Below are positions 53,702 to 61,245 of a DNA stretch of 64,000 bases, piece after piece. The stretch is taken from contig NZ_NCXO01000007.1 of NCBI RefSeq assembly GCF_002104795.1, positions 55,418-119,417 on the forward strand. The letters run 5' to 3'. How positions within the stretch are numbered: the stretch's first letter is position 1; every line of letters starts with the position of its first letter. Source of the stretch: Mycolicibacillus koreensis. GTDB lineage: Bacteria; Actinomycetota; Actinomycetes; Mycobacteriales; Mycobacteriaceae. Below the pieces are notes generated by a model. That model ran no database searches, was not told the DNA's origin, and saw only the letters and a program-made list of their open reading frames with translations. Position numbers and translations under genes: made by a program.

Positions 53702-54364
53702 TCAGCAGCCGCAGTCCTCGCCGCGCCAGGCGCGCACACCTTGCCACGCGGCCACCCCGGCGACACCGAGCCCGATCGCCGGATCCAGCCACCACCCGCC
53801 CGACCAGGTGGCCGTGACCGCCAGGCCGAGCAGCACCGCCGCCGCCTGCGCGCCGCACAGGTAGTTCTGGGTGCCTTCGCCCTTGGTGGCCGCCGAGCGC
53901 AGGCGCTGCCCCAGCTTGTGCTGCAGCCGGCCGATCGTCGGCATCTGGATGAGCGCCACGGTGGTCAGCGCGATCCCGATGACGCTGGTCTCGATCTCCC
54001 GCTCGGTGAACAGGTGGCGCAGCGACTCCGCGGCGATGTAGGGGGCGAGCAGCCAAAACGACACCGCCACCCCGATCTGGGCACGTCGCTCGGCGGTGGT
54101 GGACAGGGTGCGCGAGCCGGTGAACCGCCACAGCACCATCACGCTGGCCAGTCCTTCGGGGATGGCTCCGAGCGCCCAGCCGGTCAGCGCGATCGACTGG
54201 GACTGCAGGCCCTCGTAGAGTCCGACGGTGCCTTCCACGGCCACGAACGCCAACGTTGCCCAGGCCAGGATCCGCGCCCACCGTGCCGCACGATGCCAGC
54301 CGGCATCCTGCGTCAATGGCGCCGGAGCATGGTCGGCTGCGGCGCAGGCGGTCGTTGTTTCCAC
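53702..54364 (-). CDS. CDF-like cation transporter membrane domain with Cys-Gly-Cys tail
   Basis: Resembles the transmembrane half of CDF proteins: LAFVAVEGTVGLYEGLQSQSIALTGWALGAIPEGLASVMVLWRFTGSR (about 37-84) aligns with the usual IAL-x-GFGLDSLIE-x-VLWR pattern, though the Asp is Ala here. Five to six TM helices. The protein ends right after WWLDPAIGLGVAGVAAWQGVRAWRGEDCGC, with no cytoplasmic domain but a CxC that could bind metal. GTG 54364 was chosen for the TAGGATC ribosome site; 54385 is possible. About 220 residues. Divergent from the substrate-binding protein of the ABC importer, so metal homeostasis is a shared theme. Confidence 0.75.
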   Translation of the reverse strand: METTTACAAADHAPAPLTQDAGWHRAARWARILAWATLAFVAVEGTVGLYEGLQSQSIALTGWALGAIPEGLASVMVLWRFTGSRTLSTTAERRAQIGVAVSFWLLAPYIAAESLRHLFTEREIETSVIGIALTTVALIQMPTIGRLQHKLGQRLRSAATKGEGTQNYLCGAQAAAVLLGLAVTATWSGGWWLDPAIGLGVAGVAAWQGVRAWRGEDCGC

Positions 54365-54497
54365 TGGGGCGATCCTAGCGCGCACGTCATGGCGGGCTCA
54401 TTCCCGTGAGCGTGAGGGATGCAACAATGTCGCCGGTACCCGCGCCCACCGACCGGCCGCAGCGCCGTGTCCGCCTCGAGAAAGAGTCGACCGACTG

Positions 54498-55724
54498 ATG
54501 CCACGCCCGCTCCGGATCGCCCTGGCTGTGACCGGCTGCCTGGCAGTCACGCTGACTGCCTGCAGCACGCAGTCCGCCGAGCGCACCCCGACTTCGACCA
54601 CCACGACGACCACCACCGTCACCAAGGCCGCCGACGGCGGCTGCATCACCGACTTCGACGCCGACACCGACTACTTCCCGAACAAGTCGACGGTCAGCGA
54701 CGCCACCAACTTCACCCTGCGCTACCACAAGAGCTACCAGGTGCTGACGGTCAACCAGCCCTATCCGGGCGGAAAACCGCAGTCCTATGTGCTGGTGCAC
54801 TGCGGGGCCCCGGCCCCGGAACTCTCCGGCGAACTCGCGCGCGCCCCGCAGATCACGGTGCCGGTCACCAGCGTCTACTCCGGCTCGACCAGTCAGCTGG
54901 CCATGTTCGCCGAGTTGGAGCAGACCGACGTGGTCACCGGGGTCGCCGGCAGCGACAACGTGGTCAACGCCGACATCCGCGGCCGGATCAACGACGGCGA
55001 CGTCGTCGACTACGCCTCCAGCGGTCAGCTGAACGCCGAACTGATCGCCACCGAGCAGCCCGATGTGCTGCTCACCCAGGGCCTCGACGACCCGGTGTAT
55101 GCGAAGCTGCGCGACGCCGGGGTGCCGGTGGTCGCCGACGCCGAGTGGCTCGAGCCCACCCCGTTGGGCCGCGCCGAATGGGTCAAGGTGATCGCCGCGC
55201 TGACCGGCACCGAGAAGAAGGCCGCCGAAGTCTACGGTCAACTGCGCAACGCCTACGAGGTGCTGGTGGACAAGGTCGCCGACCTGCCGCCCGAGCAGGT
55301 GCTGCTGGGCACCCTGTACGAGGGCACCTGGTCGATGCCCACCGGTCGGGAGTACAGCGGGCGGATGGTCCTCGACGCCGGCGGTGACTACCCGTGGGCG
55401 CACGACCCCGGTTCCAAGTTGCAGCTGAACTTCGAGTCGGTGTTCGCCAAGGCCGGTCAGGCCCCGGTGTGGCTGGTCGACACCGACTGGGAGACGTTGC
55501 GCGACGCCACCGCCGCCGAACCGCGCTACGCCGAACTGGCGGCGCTGCGCGACGGGCAGGTCTGGTCCGCCGACAAGGCGATCGGCCCGGCCGGCGGCAA
55601 CGACTACTGGGAGCGCGGTGTGGCCCGCCCCGACCTGGTGTTAGCCGATCTGGTCGCGATCCTGCATCCGAAACTGTTGCGCGAGCACCACTTCGAGTTC
55701 TACCGGCAAGTCCCGCCGGAGTGA
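54498..55724 (+). CDS. ABC importer substrate-binding lipoprotein (FepB/BtuF class)
   Basis: Signal peptide MPRPLRIALAVTGCLAVTLTAC with lipobox LTAC (Cys22) anchors it to the membrane. A Thr-rich spacer follows, then a class III binding protein: TNFTLRYHKSYQVLTV, ELEQTDVVTGVAGSDNVVN, LIATEQPDVLLTQGLDDPVYAKLRDAGVPVVADAEWLEPTPLGRAEWVKVIAALTG, and the EYSGRMVLDAGGDYPW segment. 408 residues, with a pair of cysteines (GGCITDF, VHCG) that may form a disulfide. The stop overlaps the permease start (GTGA). A ferric siderophore is the best guess because of the FhuF-like domain two genes on. Confidence 0.88.
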   Translation: MPRPLRIALAVTGCLAVTLTACSTQSAERTPTSTTTTTTTVTKAADGGCITDFDADTDYFPNKSTVSDATNFTLRYHKSYQVLTVNQPYPGGKPQSYVLVHCGAPAPELSGELARAPQITVPVTSVYSGSTSQLAMFAELEQTDVVTGVAGSDNVVNADIRGRINDGDVVDYASSGQLNAELIATEQPDVLLTQGLDDPVYAKLRDAGVPVVADAEWLEPTPLGRAEWVKVIAALTGTEKKAAEVYGQLRNAYEVLVDKVADLPPEQVLLGTLYEGTWSMPTGREYSGRMVLDAGGDYPWAHDPGSKLQLNFESVFAKAGQAPVWLVDTDWETLRDATAAEPRYAELAALRDGQVWSADKAIGPAGGNDYWERGVARPDLVLADLVAILHPKLLREHHFEFYRQVPPE

Positions 55725-56803
55725 CCGACCTCGCCGCCCCGGCACCCGCCGCGGTGCCGCGCCGGGTCGGTCGCACCGCGCTGGTGCTGGGCGCTCTGCT
55801 GATCGCGGTGGTGGTGCTGACGCTGGCGGGTATCGCGCTGGGGCCGGTGCGGGTGCCCGTGGCCGATACGGTACGGATCCTGCTCGGGGCCGACCCGTCC
55901 GATCCTCGCTGGCAGGTGGTGGTCACCACGATGCGGCTGCCCCGGGTGCTCACCGCCGCGGCCGCCGGCGCGGCTCTGGCGGTGGCCGGGCTGCAGATGC
56001 AGACCCTGTTCCGCAACATCCTCGCCGACCCGTATGTGCTGGGGATCAGCTCCGGCGCCAGCCTCGGGGTGGCGGTGGTGGCCGTCGGCAGCGGATCGAC
56101 GGCCGCCGGGATCACCGCCGGTCTCGGCGGGGGCGGCCGGGCCGCGGTGGTGTTGGCCGCCGCGATCGGCGCCGGGGCGGTGCTCGCGCTGGTGTTGCTG
56201 CTGTCGCGGTGGGTGCGCTCGGCGGCCACGCTGCTGCTGATCGGGGTGATGCTCGGCGCGGCCAGCACCGCGATCGTGGCGGTGTTCCTCGTCTACGCCG
56301 ACCCGCGCCGGGTCCAGCAGTTCCTGCTGTGGGGGCTGGGCAGTTTCGCCGGCACCTCCTGGTCGGATCTGCGGCTGCTGTTGCCGTTGACCGCCGCGGG
56401 GGTCGCCGCGGCGGCGCTGACGGTACGCCCGCTCAACGCGCTGCTGCTCGGCGAGGGCTACGCCCGCACGATGGGCATCGACGTGCGCCGGGCGCGGGTG
56501 ATCACCTGCGCATCGGCGGCGGTGCTCGCCGGTGCGGTGACCGCGTTCTGCGGGCCGATCGCATTTTTGGGTCTGGTGGTTCCACACCTGTGCCGGATCG
56601 CGTTGGGCACCTCCGATCACCGGGTGCTGATCCCGGGGGTGGTGTTGCTCGGCGCCGCGGCGGCGTTGGCGTGCGGGCTGGTCAGCCAGGTGCCCGGCAG
56701 TGACACGGTGCTGCCGGTCAACGCCGTCACCGCGCTGGTCGGCGCGCCGATCGTCATCGCGGTGCTGCTGCGCAGCCGCCGCGGGTTGGGTATCGAACGA
56801 TGA
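55721..56803 (+). CDS. FecCD-family ABC permease
   Basis: Iron-chelate/cobalamin type permease. About ten TM helices. Family marks: RLPRVLTAAAAGAALAVAGLQMQTLFRNILADPYVLGISSGASLG (about 69-112), LWGLGSFAGTSWSDL, and GPIAFLGLVVPHLCRIALGTSDHR (about 277-300, ATPase-coupling loop). 360 residues. GTG 55721 overlaps the binding-protein stop, and the ATPase start overlaps its own stop (ATGA). A single permease gene means a homodimer. Confidence 0.92.
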   Translation: MTDLAAPAPAAVPRRVGRTALVLGALLIAVVVLTLAGIALGPVRVPVADTVRILLGADPSDPRWQVVVTTMRLPRVLTAAAAGAALAVAGLQMQTLFRNILADPYVLGISSGASLGVAVVAVGSGSTAAGITAGLGGGGRAAVVLAAAIGAGAVLALVLLLSRWVRSAATLLLIGVMLGAASTAIVAVFLVYADPRRVQQFLLWGLGSFAGTSWSDLRLLLPLTAAGVAAAALTVRPLNALLLGEGYARTMGIDVRRARVITCASAAVLAGAVTAFCGPIAFLGLVVPHLCRIALGTSDHRVLIPGVVLLGAAAALACGLVSQVPGSDTVLPVNAVTALVGAPIVIAVLLRSRRGLGIER

Positions 56804-58572
56804 GCATCACCCTGGTCGATTTGGCCGTCGGCTACCGTGCGCGGCGGCGCACCACCACGGTCGCCGCGGGATTGGCGGCCACCGCGCGCGACGGTGAGCT
56901 CACCGTGCTGCTCGGTCCCAACGGCTGCGGCAAATCCACCCTGATCCGCACCCTGTGCGGGTTGCAGCCCGCGCTGGGCGGCCGGGTCCTGCTCGACGAC
57001 GTCGACCTCACCGACCTGCCCGGCGACGATCGGGCCCGCCAAGTCGGTGTGGTGCTCACCGATCGGGTCGATCCGGGACTGCTGTCGGCGCGTGAGCTGG
57101 CCGGACTGGGCCGCATCCCGCACCTGGGGCTGAGCGGGCGGCTGCGCCCCGACGACGACGCGGTGGTCGACTGGGCGCTGCAGGCGGTCGGCGCGGCGGC
57201 CTTCGCCGACCGGCCCGCCGCGCAACTCTCCGACGGCGAGCGCCAGCGGGTGTTGACCGCACGGGCCCTGGCCCAGCAGCCACGGCTTTTGGTGCTCGAC
57301 GAGCCGACCGCGTTTTTGGATGTGCCGTCGCGTGCCGGGCTGGTCGAACTGCTCCGCGGTCTGGCCCGCGAGCAGGGCTTGACGGTGGTGATGTCCACCC
57401 ACGATCTGGAATTGGCACTGCGGGTCGCCGACCGGGTGTGGCTGATGCACCCGGGCGGGAGGCTTGTCGACGCCGCCCCCGAACAGCTGATGCTCGACGG
57501 GCGGATCGGGGCGCTGTTCGACGGCGACACCTTGCGGTTCGACGCGGTCAGCGGAACCTTCCTGCTGCGCCAGCCCGACGGCGGTGCACGCAGCGCCCGC
57601 ATCGAGGCCCCTGAGCCGCTGGGGGCAGCACTGGAGCGGATCTTGGCCCGGGAGGGCTGGGCGGCGGCCGGCGACCAGCCCGCCGAGATCGTGGTGAGCG
57701 CCACCGAGGCCGCGTCGCTGACCGTGCACACCGGGCCCGGCGAGCGGCTCACCAGCACCGTCGGCGATCTCGGCGCCCGGTTACGCGACCTGCCGCACCG
57801 CGACACCCGCGCCGTGGCGGCGGCGCAGACCGACCCGGTGTGGCCGGCGCTCGCCCGGGTGAGTCCGTACTTCATGCTGCACACCGGGGAGCCCGACGGG
57901 GACGGCTGGCGGCCGGTCGCGCAGTTGTACCGCGACACCGCGGTGCTCGATGCGCTCGTCGACGCGGTGGGTGAGCGCATCGCGGCACCGCACCGCCGGG
58001 TGGCCGCCTCGACGTTCCACCTGGGATTCGCGGCCCGGCTGTGGTCGATCTGGCTGGGCGCGGCCCTCGGGCACGGGGTGGTGGTCGACCTGGATCCCGA
58101 GCTGCTGCACTTCCGTCACGACGCCGGCGGACTGCAGCTGCATCTGCGTGCACCGCGCTGCTGGCACGCCCCGAGCGGCGCCGCCGAAGGTCCCGCTGGG
58201 GCCTCCTCTGAGATCCCCGCGGTCGACGCCGCGGTGGCACCGGTGGTGCACACCCATCTGCGCCCGCTGGCCGCCGCGGTGCGCGCCAGCACACCGATGT
58301 CGGAGCGGCTGTTGACCGGCAACGCCGCCGCGGCGCTTCTCGGCGCCGCGACGGTGCTCGACACCCACGGTCATCACCGCGCCCCCGGCCCGGCGTGGCG
58401 CTGGGCGCGGCAGGCCTGTGAGGATCACCTCGCCGACGCGGTGGTCTTCAGCGACACCGGGTATCGGCGCACCAGCTGCTGTTTGTTCTACCGGACTCCC
58501 GGCGGGCGGCTCTGCGGGGACTGCGCGCTCGACCGCGTCCCCGCACCGCGCCGGCGACGCCGGACCCGGTGA
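56800..58572 (+). CDS. ABC importer ATPase fused to FhuF-type ferric reductase domain
   Basis: One 590-codon frame encodes two functions. Residues 1-240 form an ABC ATPase: Walker A GPNGCGKST (39-47), signature LSDGERQR (143-150), Walker B LLVLDEPT (163-170), and switch His in STHD (199-202). After a ~70-residue linker, residues about 330-580 resemble siderophore-iron reductases of the FhuF family, ending with the 2Fe-2S ligands Cys560-Cys561-x10-Cys572-x2-Cys575. FhuF-type proteins normally are separate enzymes that release iron from imported ferric siderophores. There is no stop, frameshift or start-like ribosome site at the junction. This ties uptake energy and iron release into one chain. 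It ends 4 bp from the convergent tetR. Confidence 0.88.
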   Translation: MSITLVDLAVGYRARRRTTTVAAGLAATARDGELTVLLGPNGCGKSTLIRTLCGLQPALGGRVLLDDVDLTDLPGDDRARQVGVVLTDRVDPGLLSARELAGLGRIPHLGLSGRLRPDDDAVVDWALQAVGAAAFADRPAAQLSDGERQRVLTARALAQQPRLLVLDEPTAFLDVPSRAGLVELLRGLAREQGLTVVMSTHDLELALRVADRVWLMHPGGRLVDAAPEQLMLDGRIGALFDGDTLRFDAVSGTFLLRQPDGGARSARIEAPEPLGAALERILAREGWAAAGDQPAEIVVSATEAASLTVHTGPGERLTSTVGDLGARLRDLPHRDTRAVAAAQTDPVWPALARVSPYFMLHTGEPDGDGWRPVAQLYRDTAVLDALVDAVGERIAAPHRRVAASTFHLGFAARLWSIWLGAALGHGVVVDLDPELLHFRHDAGGLQLHLRAPRCWHAPSGAAEGPAGASSEIPAVDAAVAPVVHTHLRPLAAAVRASTPMSERLLTGNAAAALLGAATVLDTHGHHRAPGPAWRWARQACEDHLADAVVFSDTGYRRTSCCLFYRTPGGRLCGDCALDRVPAPRRRRRTR

Positions 58573-58576
58573 ACAC

Positions 58577-59206
58577 TCACCCGGTTGCGCGCAGGGCCCG
58601 GTAGGCCGCCGGACCCATCACTGCGGCGAGATCTTCTGGCGCCCATCGTTTTCCACTACCGTCGCCGTCGAGCGACATCCGCACCGCCGACTCACAGATC
58701 GCGAGGAACGCCTCCGTCAACGGCCCCAACACCCGGTCGATGTCGGCGACCTGCCAGCGCTCCAACAGCGGCCGCATCACCGCCGCGATCCGCTCCACGA
58801 TCTGCGCGCGGCCACGCACGATCGCCGCCGACAACACCGGGTCCGGGTCGGCGGCGAACATGATCCGCCACGACGCGGGGCGCTCGGCCACCGCGGTCAG
58901 CAAGGTGGTGAAGCCGTCGGTGAACAACTGCTCGATCGACCCGGTGCGCTGCGGCGGCAGCATCGCCAAGAGCCGGGTCACCATGAGCTCGGTCTCCCGG
59001 TCCAGCAGCGCCGCGAGCACCTCACCGCGTTTGCGGTAGCAGGCGTAGACCACCGGGCGAGTCACTCCCATCCGCTCGGCGATCGCCGCCATCGTCACCT
59101 GCTGCACGCCCTGCTCGGCGGCGATCTGCAGCGCGGTGTCGAGGACCTGCGGCCGCCGGCGCTGCGGCCCGAGGTGCGAGGCCCGGCGGCGCGTGGCGGG
59201 CGGCAC
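58577..59206 (-). CDS. TetR-family regulator of the MpaB operon
   Basis: N-terminal HTH: VLDTALQIAAEQGVQQVTMAAIAERMGVTRPVVYACYRKRGEVLAALL (about 21-68), followed by a ligand domain. 209 residues. It starts 3 bp after the small membrane protein gene in the order MpaB - small protein - tetR. The palindrome before the oxygenase gene (60534-60550) is its probable operator, giving autoregulation. Confidence 0.88.
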   Translation of the reverse strand: MPPATRRRASHLGPQRRRPQVLDTALQIAAEQGVQQVTMAAIAERMGVTRPVVYACYRKRGEVLAALLDRETELMVTRLLAMLPPQRTGSIEQLFTDGFTTLLTAVAERPASWRIMFAADPDPVLSAAIVRGRAQIVERIAAVMRPLLERWQVADIDRVLGPLTEAFLAICESAVRMSLDGDGSGKRWAPEDLAAVMGPAAYRALRATG

Positions 59207-59209
59207 GGC

Positions 59210-59437
59210 TCAGACCAGCGTCACATCGGCGATGAGCAGCACCGGCCAGGCGACGACTTCCCCGAGCGCGGAGAAGACCTTGTCCAGCCCGTCGAGCGAC
59301 TGCAGGTGCGCGCTGTGGGTCACCGCCCAGATCAGGCCGATCGCCAGGTAGGGCAAGCCGACCGCCACGGCAGCGACCACCCCCAGATACACCAGTTGGC
59401 GGATGCTGAGCTGCCGGTCGAGAAACTGGGTGAGCAT
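59210..59437 (-). CDS. small two-helix membrane protein of the MpaB operon
   Basis: Unknown function. 75 residues with two hydrophobic segments (about 14-38 VYLGVVAAVAVGLPYLAIGLIW and 56-72 ALGEVVAWPVLLIADVTL). It lies with 3-bp gaps between the oxygenase-like gene and tetR, so it is likely a partner subunit. I do not know a named family for it. Confidence 0.75.
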   Translation of the reverse strand: MLTQFLDRQLSIRQLVYLGVVAAVAVGLPYLAIGLIWAVTHSAHLQSLDGLDKVFSALGEVVAWPVLLIADVTLV

Positions 59438-59440
59438 CGG

Positions 59441-60514
59441 TCAGCGCACCGTTCCGAGCATCGGTTCGGATTCGACGATGCCCTCGTCGCTGGGGGCCGC
59501 GCCGTCGCCGAAGACGCGGCGGTGCTGGCGGTCGCGCAGCTCCTGGTGGGCCTGCGCCGGCGGGTCGAAACCGAACCGCCGCTGCGCTTCGCGCGGGGTG
59601 GTGGTGGCCGCACTGACCGGCGCGATCCGCCGCAGCACCCGAGTTCCGATCGGCACCGTCGCCGGGGACAACAGCCGCAACAAGATGAGCTGACCCCGAG
59701 TACTCAAACTGATCACCGAGAACGCCGCACTCAGCGGGGCAACCACCGCAGCATCCAACAACCGCGAGGTCGGCAAACCCACCAACTCCCGCATCCACCG
59801 CGGCATCGTCGCCAGGGTGCCGCGCCGCAAAAACGCCGTGATCACCCAGGTGAACGGCCGCAGCAGCAACGGCATCGGCGGCAACATCACCTCCGCGCGC
59901 AGCAGATGATTCATCGCCCGCCGCGCAATCGGCGAGTCCAGCAGCACCGGACGCATTTCCTCGAAGTAGCGCCGCACTCCCTCACGGTCCTGCGGGATGT
60001 CCTCCGGATCGCAGGTCTGCAGCTGCGCCGCCCGCCGGCACTCCGCCCAGTACTGCAACTCGTCGGCCTCCGACAACGGCCCCGGCCCGTACTTCTCGTA
60101 GGCGACGAGAATCGAGTGCCACGCGGTCAGATGAATCCACAGCTGCGACGCCGGATCGTTGGCGTCATAGGGCAACCCGGTCACCGGGTCGGTGCCGATC
60201 GCCTTGGAGTGGATCTTGACCAACACATCGGCCACCTCAGCCGTGGAGCGCGCATCACCAAAAGCCACCATCGCGAAATACCGCAAAGTCCGGTCATAAC
60301 GGGTCCGCGGCCGCTCATAGATCTGACTGGTGGTATCCACCGAAGCCACCAACGCCGGATCCAACTCCTCGATCACCACAGCACGCTGAAACCCGATCGA
60401 CAGCGACGTCGGATAACTCCACACCCGCCACGTCACCGACCCCGGCCCGAAGAACCCATAGTCCTCGGCGGGCTCCGCCGTCGGCAACGACAACCAGTCA
60501 CGGATAACGCTCAC
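59441..60514 (-). CDS. oxygenase of the MpaB/rubber-oxygenase (DUF2236) family
   Basis: MpaB-type proteins include fungal and bacterial b-haem oxygenases; activity of this one is unknown. Family features: DYGFFGPGSVTWRVWSYPTSLSIGFQRAVVIEELDPALVASVDTTSQIYERPRTRYDRTLRYFAMVAFGDA at the N-terminus, then IHSKAIGTDP, PYDANDPASQLWIHLTAWHSI, which holds candidate haem His. The C-terminus is basic with hydrophobic stretches. 357 residues. First gene of the operon with the small membrane protein and tetR; transcription probably begins within the palindrome at 60534. Confidence 0.85.
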   Translation of the reverse strand: MSVIRDWLSLPTAEPAEDYGFFGPGSVTWRVWSYPTSLSIGFQRAVVIEELDPALVASVDTTSQIYERPRTRYDRTLRYFAMVAFGDARSTAEVADVLVKIHSKAIGTDPVTGLPYDANDPASQLWIHLTAWHSILVAYEKYGPGPLSEADELQYWAECRRAAQLQTCDPEDIPQDREGVRRYFEEMRPVLLDSPIARRAMNHLLRAEVMLPPMPLLLRPFTWVITAFLRRGTLATMPRWMRELVGLPTSRLLDAAVVAPLSAAFSVISLSTRGQLILLRLLSPATVPIGTRVLRRIAPVSAATTTPREAQRRFGFDPPAQAHQELRDRQHRRVFGDGAAPSDEGIVESEPMLGTVR

Positions 60515-60533
60515 GGTCTACCCCTCACATTTT

Positions 60534-60550
60534 CCTACAGTGTGTAGGAT
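60534..60550. promoter_or_regulatory. palindromic operator upstream of the MpaB-type operon
   Basis: TCCTACA-GTG-TGTAGGA is a perfect 7-bp-arm inverted repeat 20-36 bp upstream of the oxygenase ATG. A run of T/A (CACATTTTCCTACA) beside it suits a promoter. It is a typical size for a TetR dimer and the operon encodes one. Confidence 0.7.
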
Positions 60551-60676
60551 TCTGGCGGCTACGGTCCCGCCCGTCAAGGGCGTGGGTCACCGGTGGACGC
60601 AGCGGGCCACCATGATCCACTGGGATCCACTGGAATCCGTCGGGACCGCCGGATGAGACACCGAGGGGAGTCGGGC

Positions 60677-60769
60677 ATGACACGCAGCGACGACGATCGG
60701 TCGCGCCGTGCGGCCGGTGCGCGCTGCCGACGCCTCGGGGCCGCGATGGGCCCGGGACGGCACCGATGA
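60677..60769 (+). CDS. 30-codon leader ORF coupled to a membrane protein gene
   Basis: ATG 60677 follows GAGGGGAG and encodes 30 residues, strongly basic (MTRSDDDRSRRAAGARCRRL...). Its TGA overlaps the ATG of the next gene (ATGA). The strong ribosome site and coupling support translation, possibly as a leader that drives ribosomes into the downstream gene, which has no good site of its own. No domain is recognised. It could also be the true 5' end of an mRNA with no peptide function. Confidence 0.5.
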   Translation: MTRSDDDRSRRAAGARCRRLGAAMGPGRHR

Positions 60770-61203
60770 GGTGGGTGCTGGCCGGACTCGGCGTCGCGGC
60801 GATCGCCGTGGCGCTGACCCAGCCGTGGTTCGGCGCCGCCACCGTGGGCGGGGCGGCCACCCTCACCGGGTGGGGGCACTGGTCGGTCCAGGAGGCGATC
60901 GAGGCCCGACTGGTCCCGGTGCCGTTGGGGCTCACGGTGGCCGCGCCGCTGGTGTGGGTGGTGGTCGCCGCCGTGCGCAGCCGGTTCGGTCAAGCGTTCA
61001 TCGGATCGGTCGCCGCCGTGGCGCTGACCGGGTTAGGCATCGCCCTGCATCAACGCGTGGCCGCCAGCGTGCCCGGCGGCGACGCGGTATTCGTCAGCCT
61101 GGGCTCCGCGCCCGCACTGGTGTTGGGTTTGACACTGGTCGCCACGGTCTGCGCCTGGTATCTGTTCGCCCGCACCGAGTTACGTGACCCGCCCACATCC
61201 TGA
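60766..61203 (+). CDS. four-helix membrane protein, unknown function
   Basis: 145 residues with hydrophobic segments at about 3-24, 52-73, 80-98 and 113-135. TM pattern, TQPWFGAAT and GWGHWSVQEAIEARLV near the first loop, and a C-terminal charged tail (ARTELRDPPTS). It resembles the Trp-rich extracytoplasmic-loop proteins of the TIGR02234/Trp_oprn_chp type loosely, but I cannot assign it. ATG 60766 lies in the overlap with the leader ORF; it is 43 bp before the CoA-transferase. Confidence 0.7.
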   Translation: MRWVLAGLGVAAIAVALTQPWFGAATVGGAATLTGWGHWSVQEAIEARLVPVPLGLTVAAPLVWVVVAAVRSRFGQAFIGSVAAVALTGLGIALHQRVAASVPGGDAVFVSLGSAPALVLGLTLVATVCAWYLFARTELRDPPTS

Positions 61204-61245
61204 TCGGGCGGGCCGTCGCACGTCGCGGTCCGTAGACTGGTCAGT

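Noticed and set aside
54365..54497. IdeR or Zur box, or cobalamin riboswitch, upstream of the ABC importer
   Set aside because: No TTAGGTTAGGCTAACCTAA-like or TGATAATCATTTTCA-like site and no B12-box core is visible.
58418..60547. 709-codon plus-strand frame opposite the MpaB operon
   Set aside because: Shadow of three well-supported minus-strand genes; no recognisable protein features.
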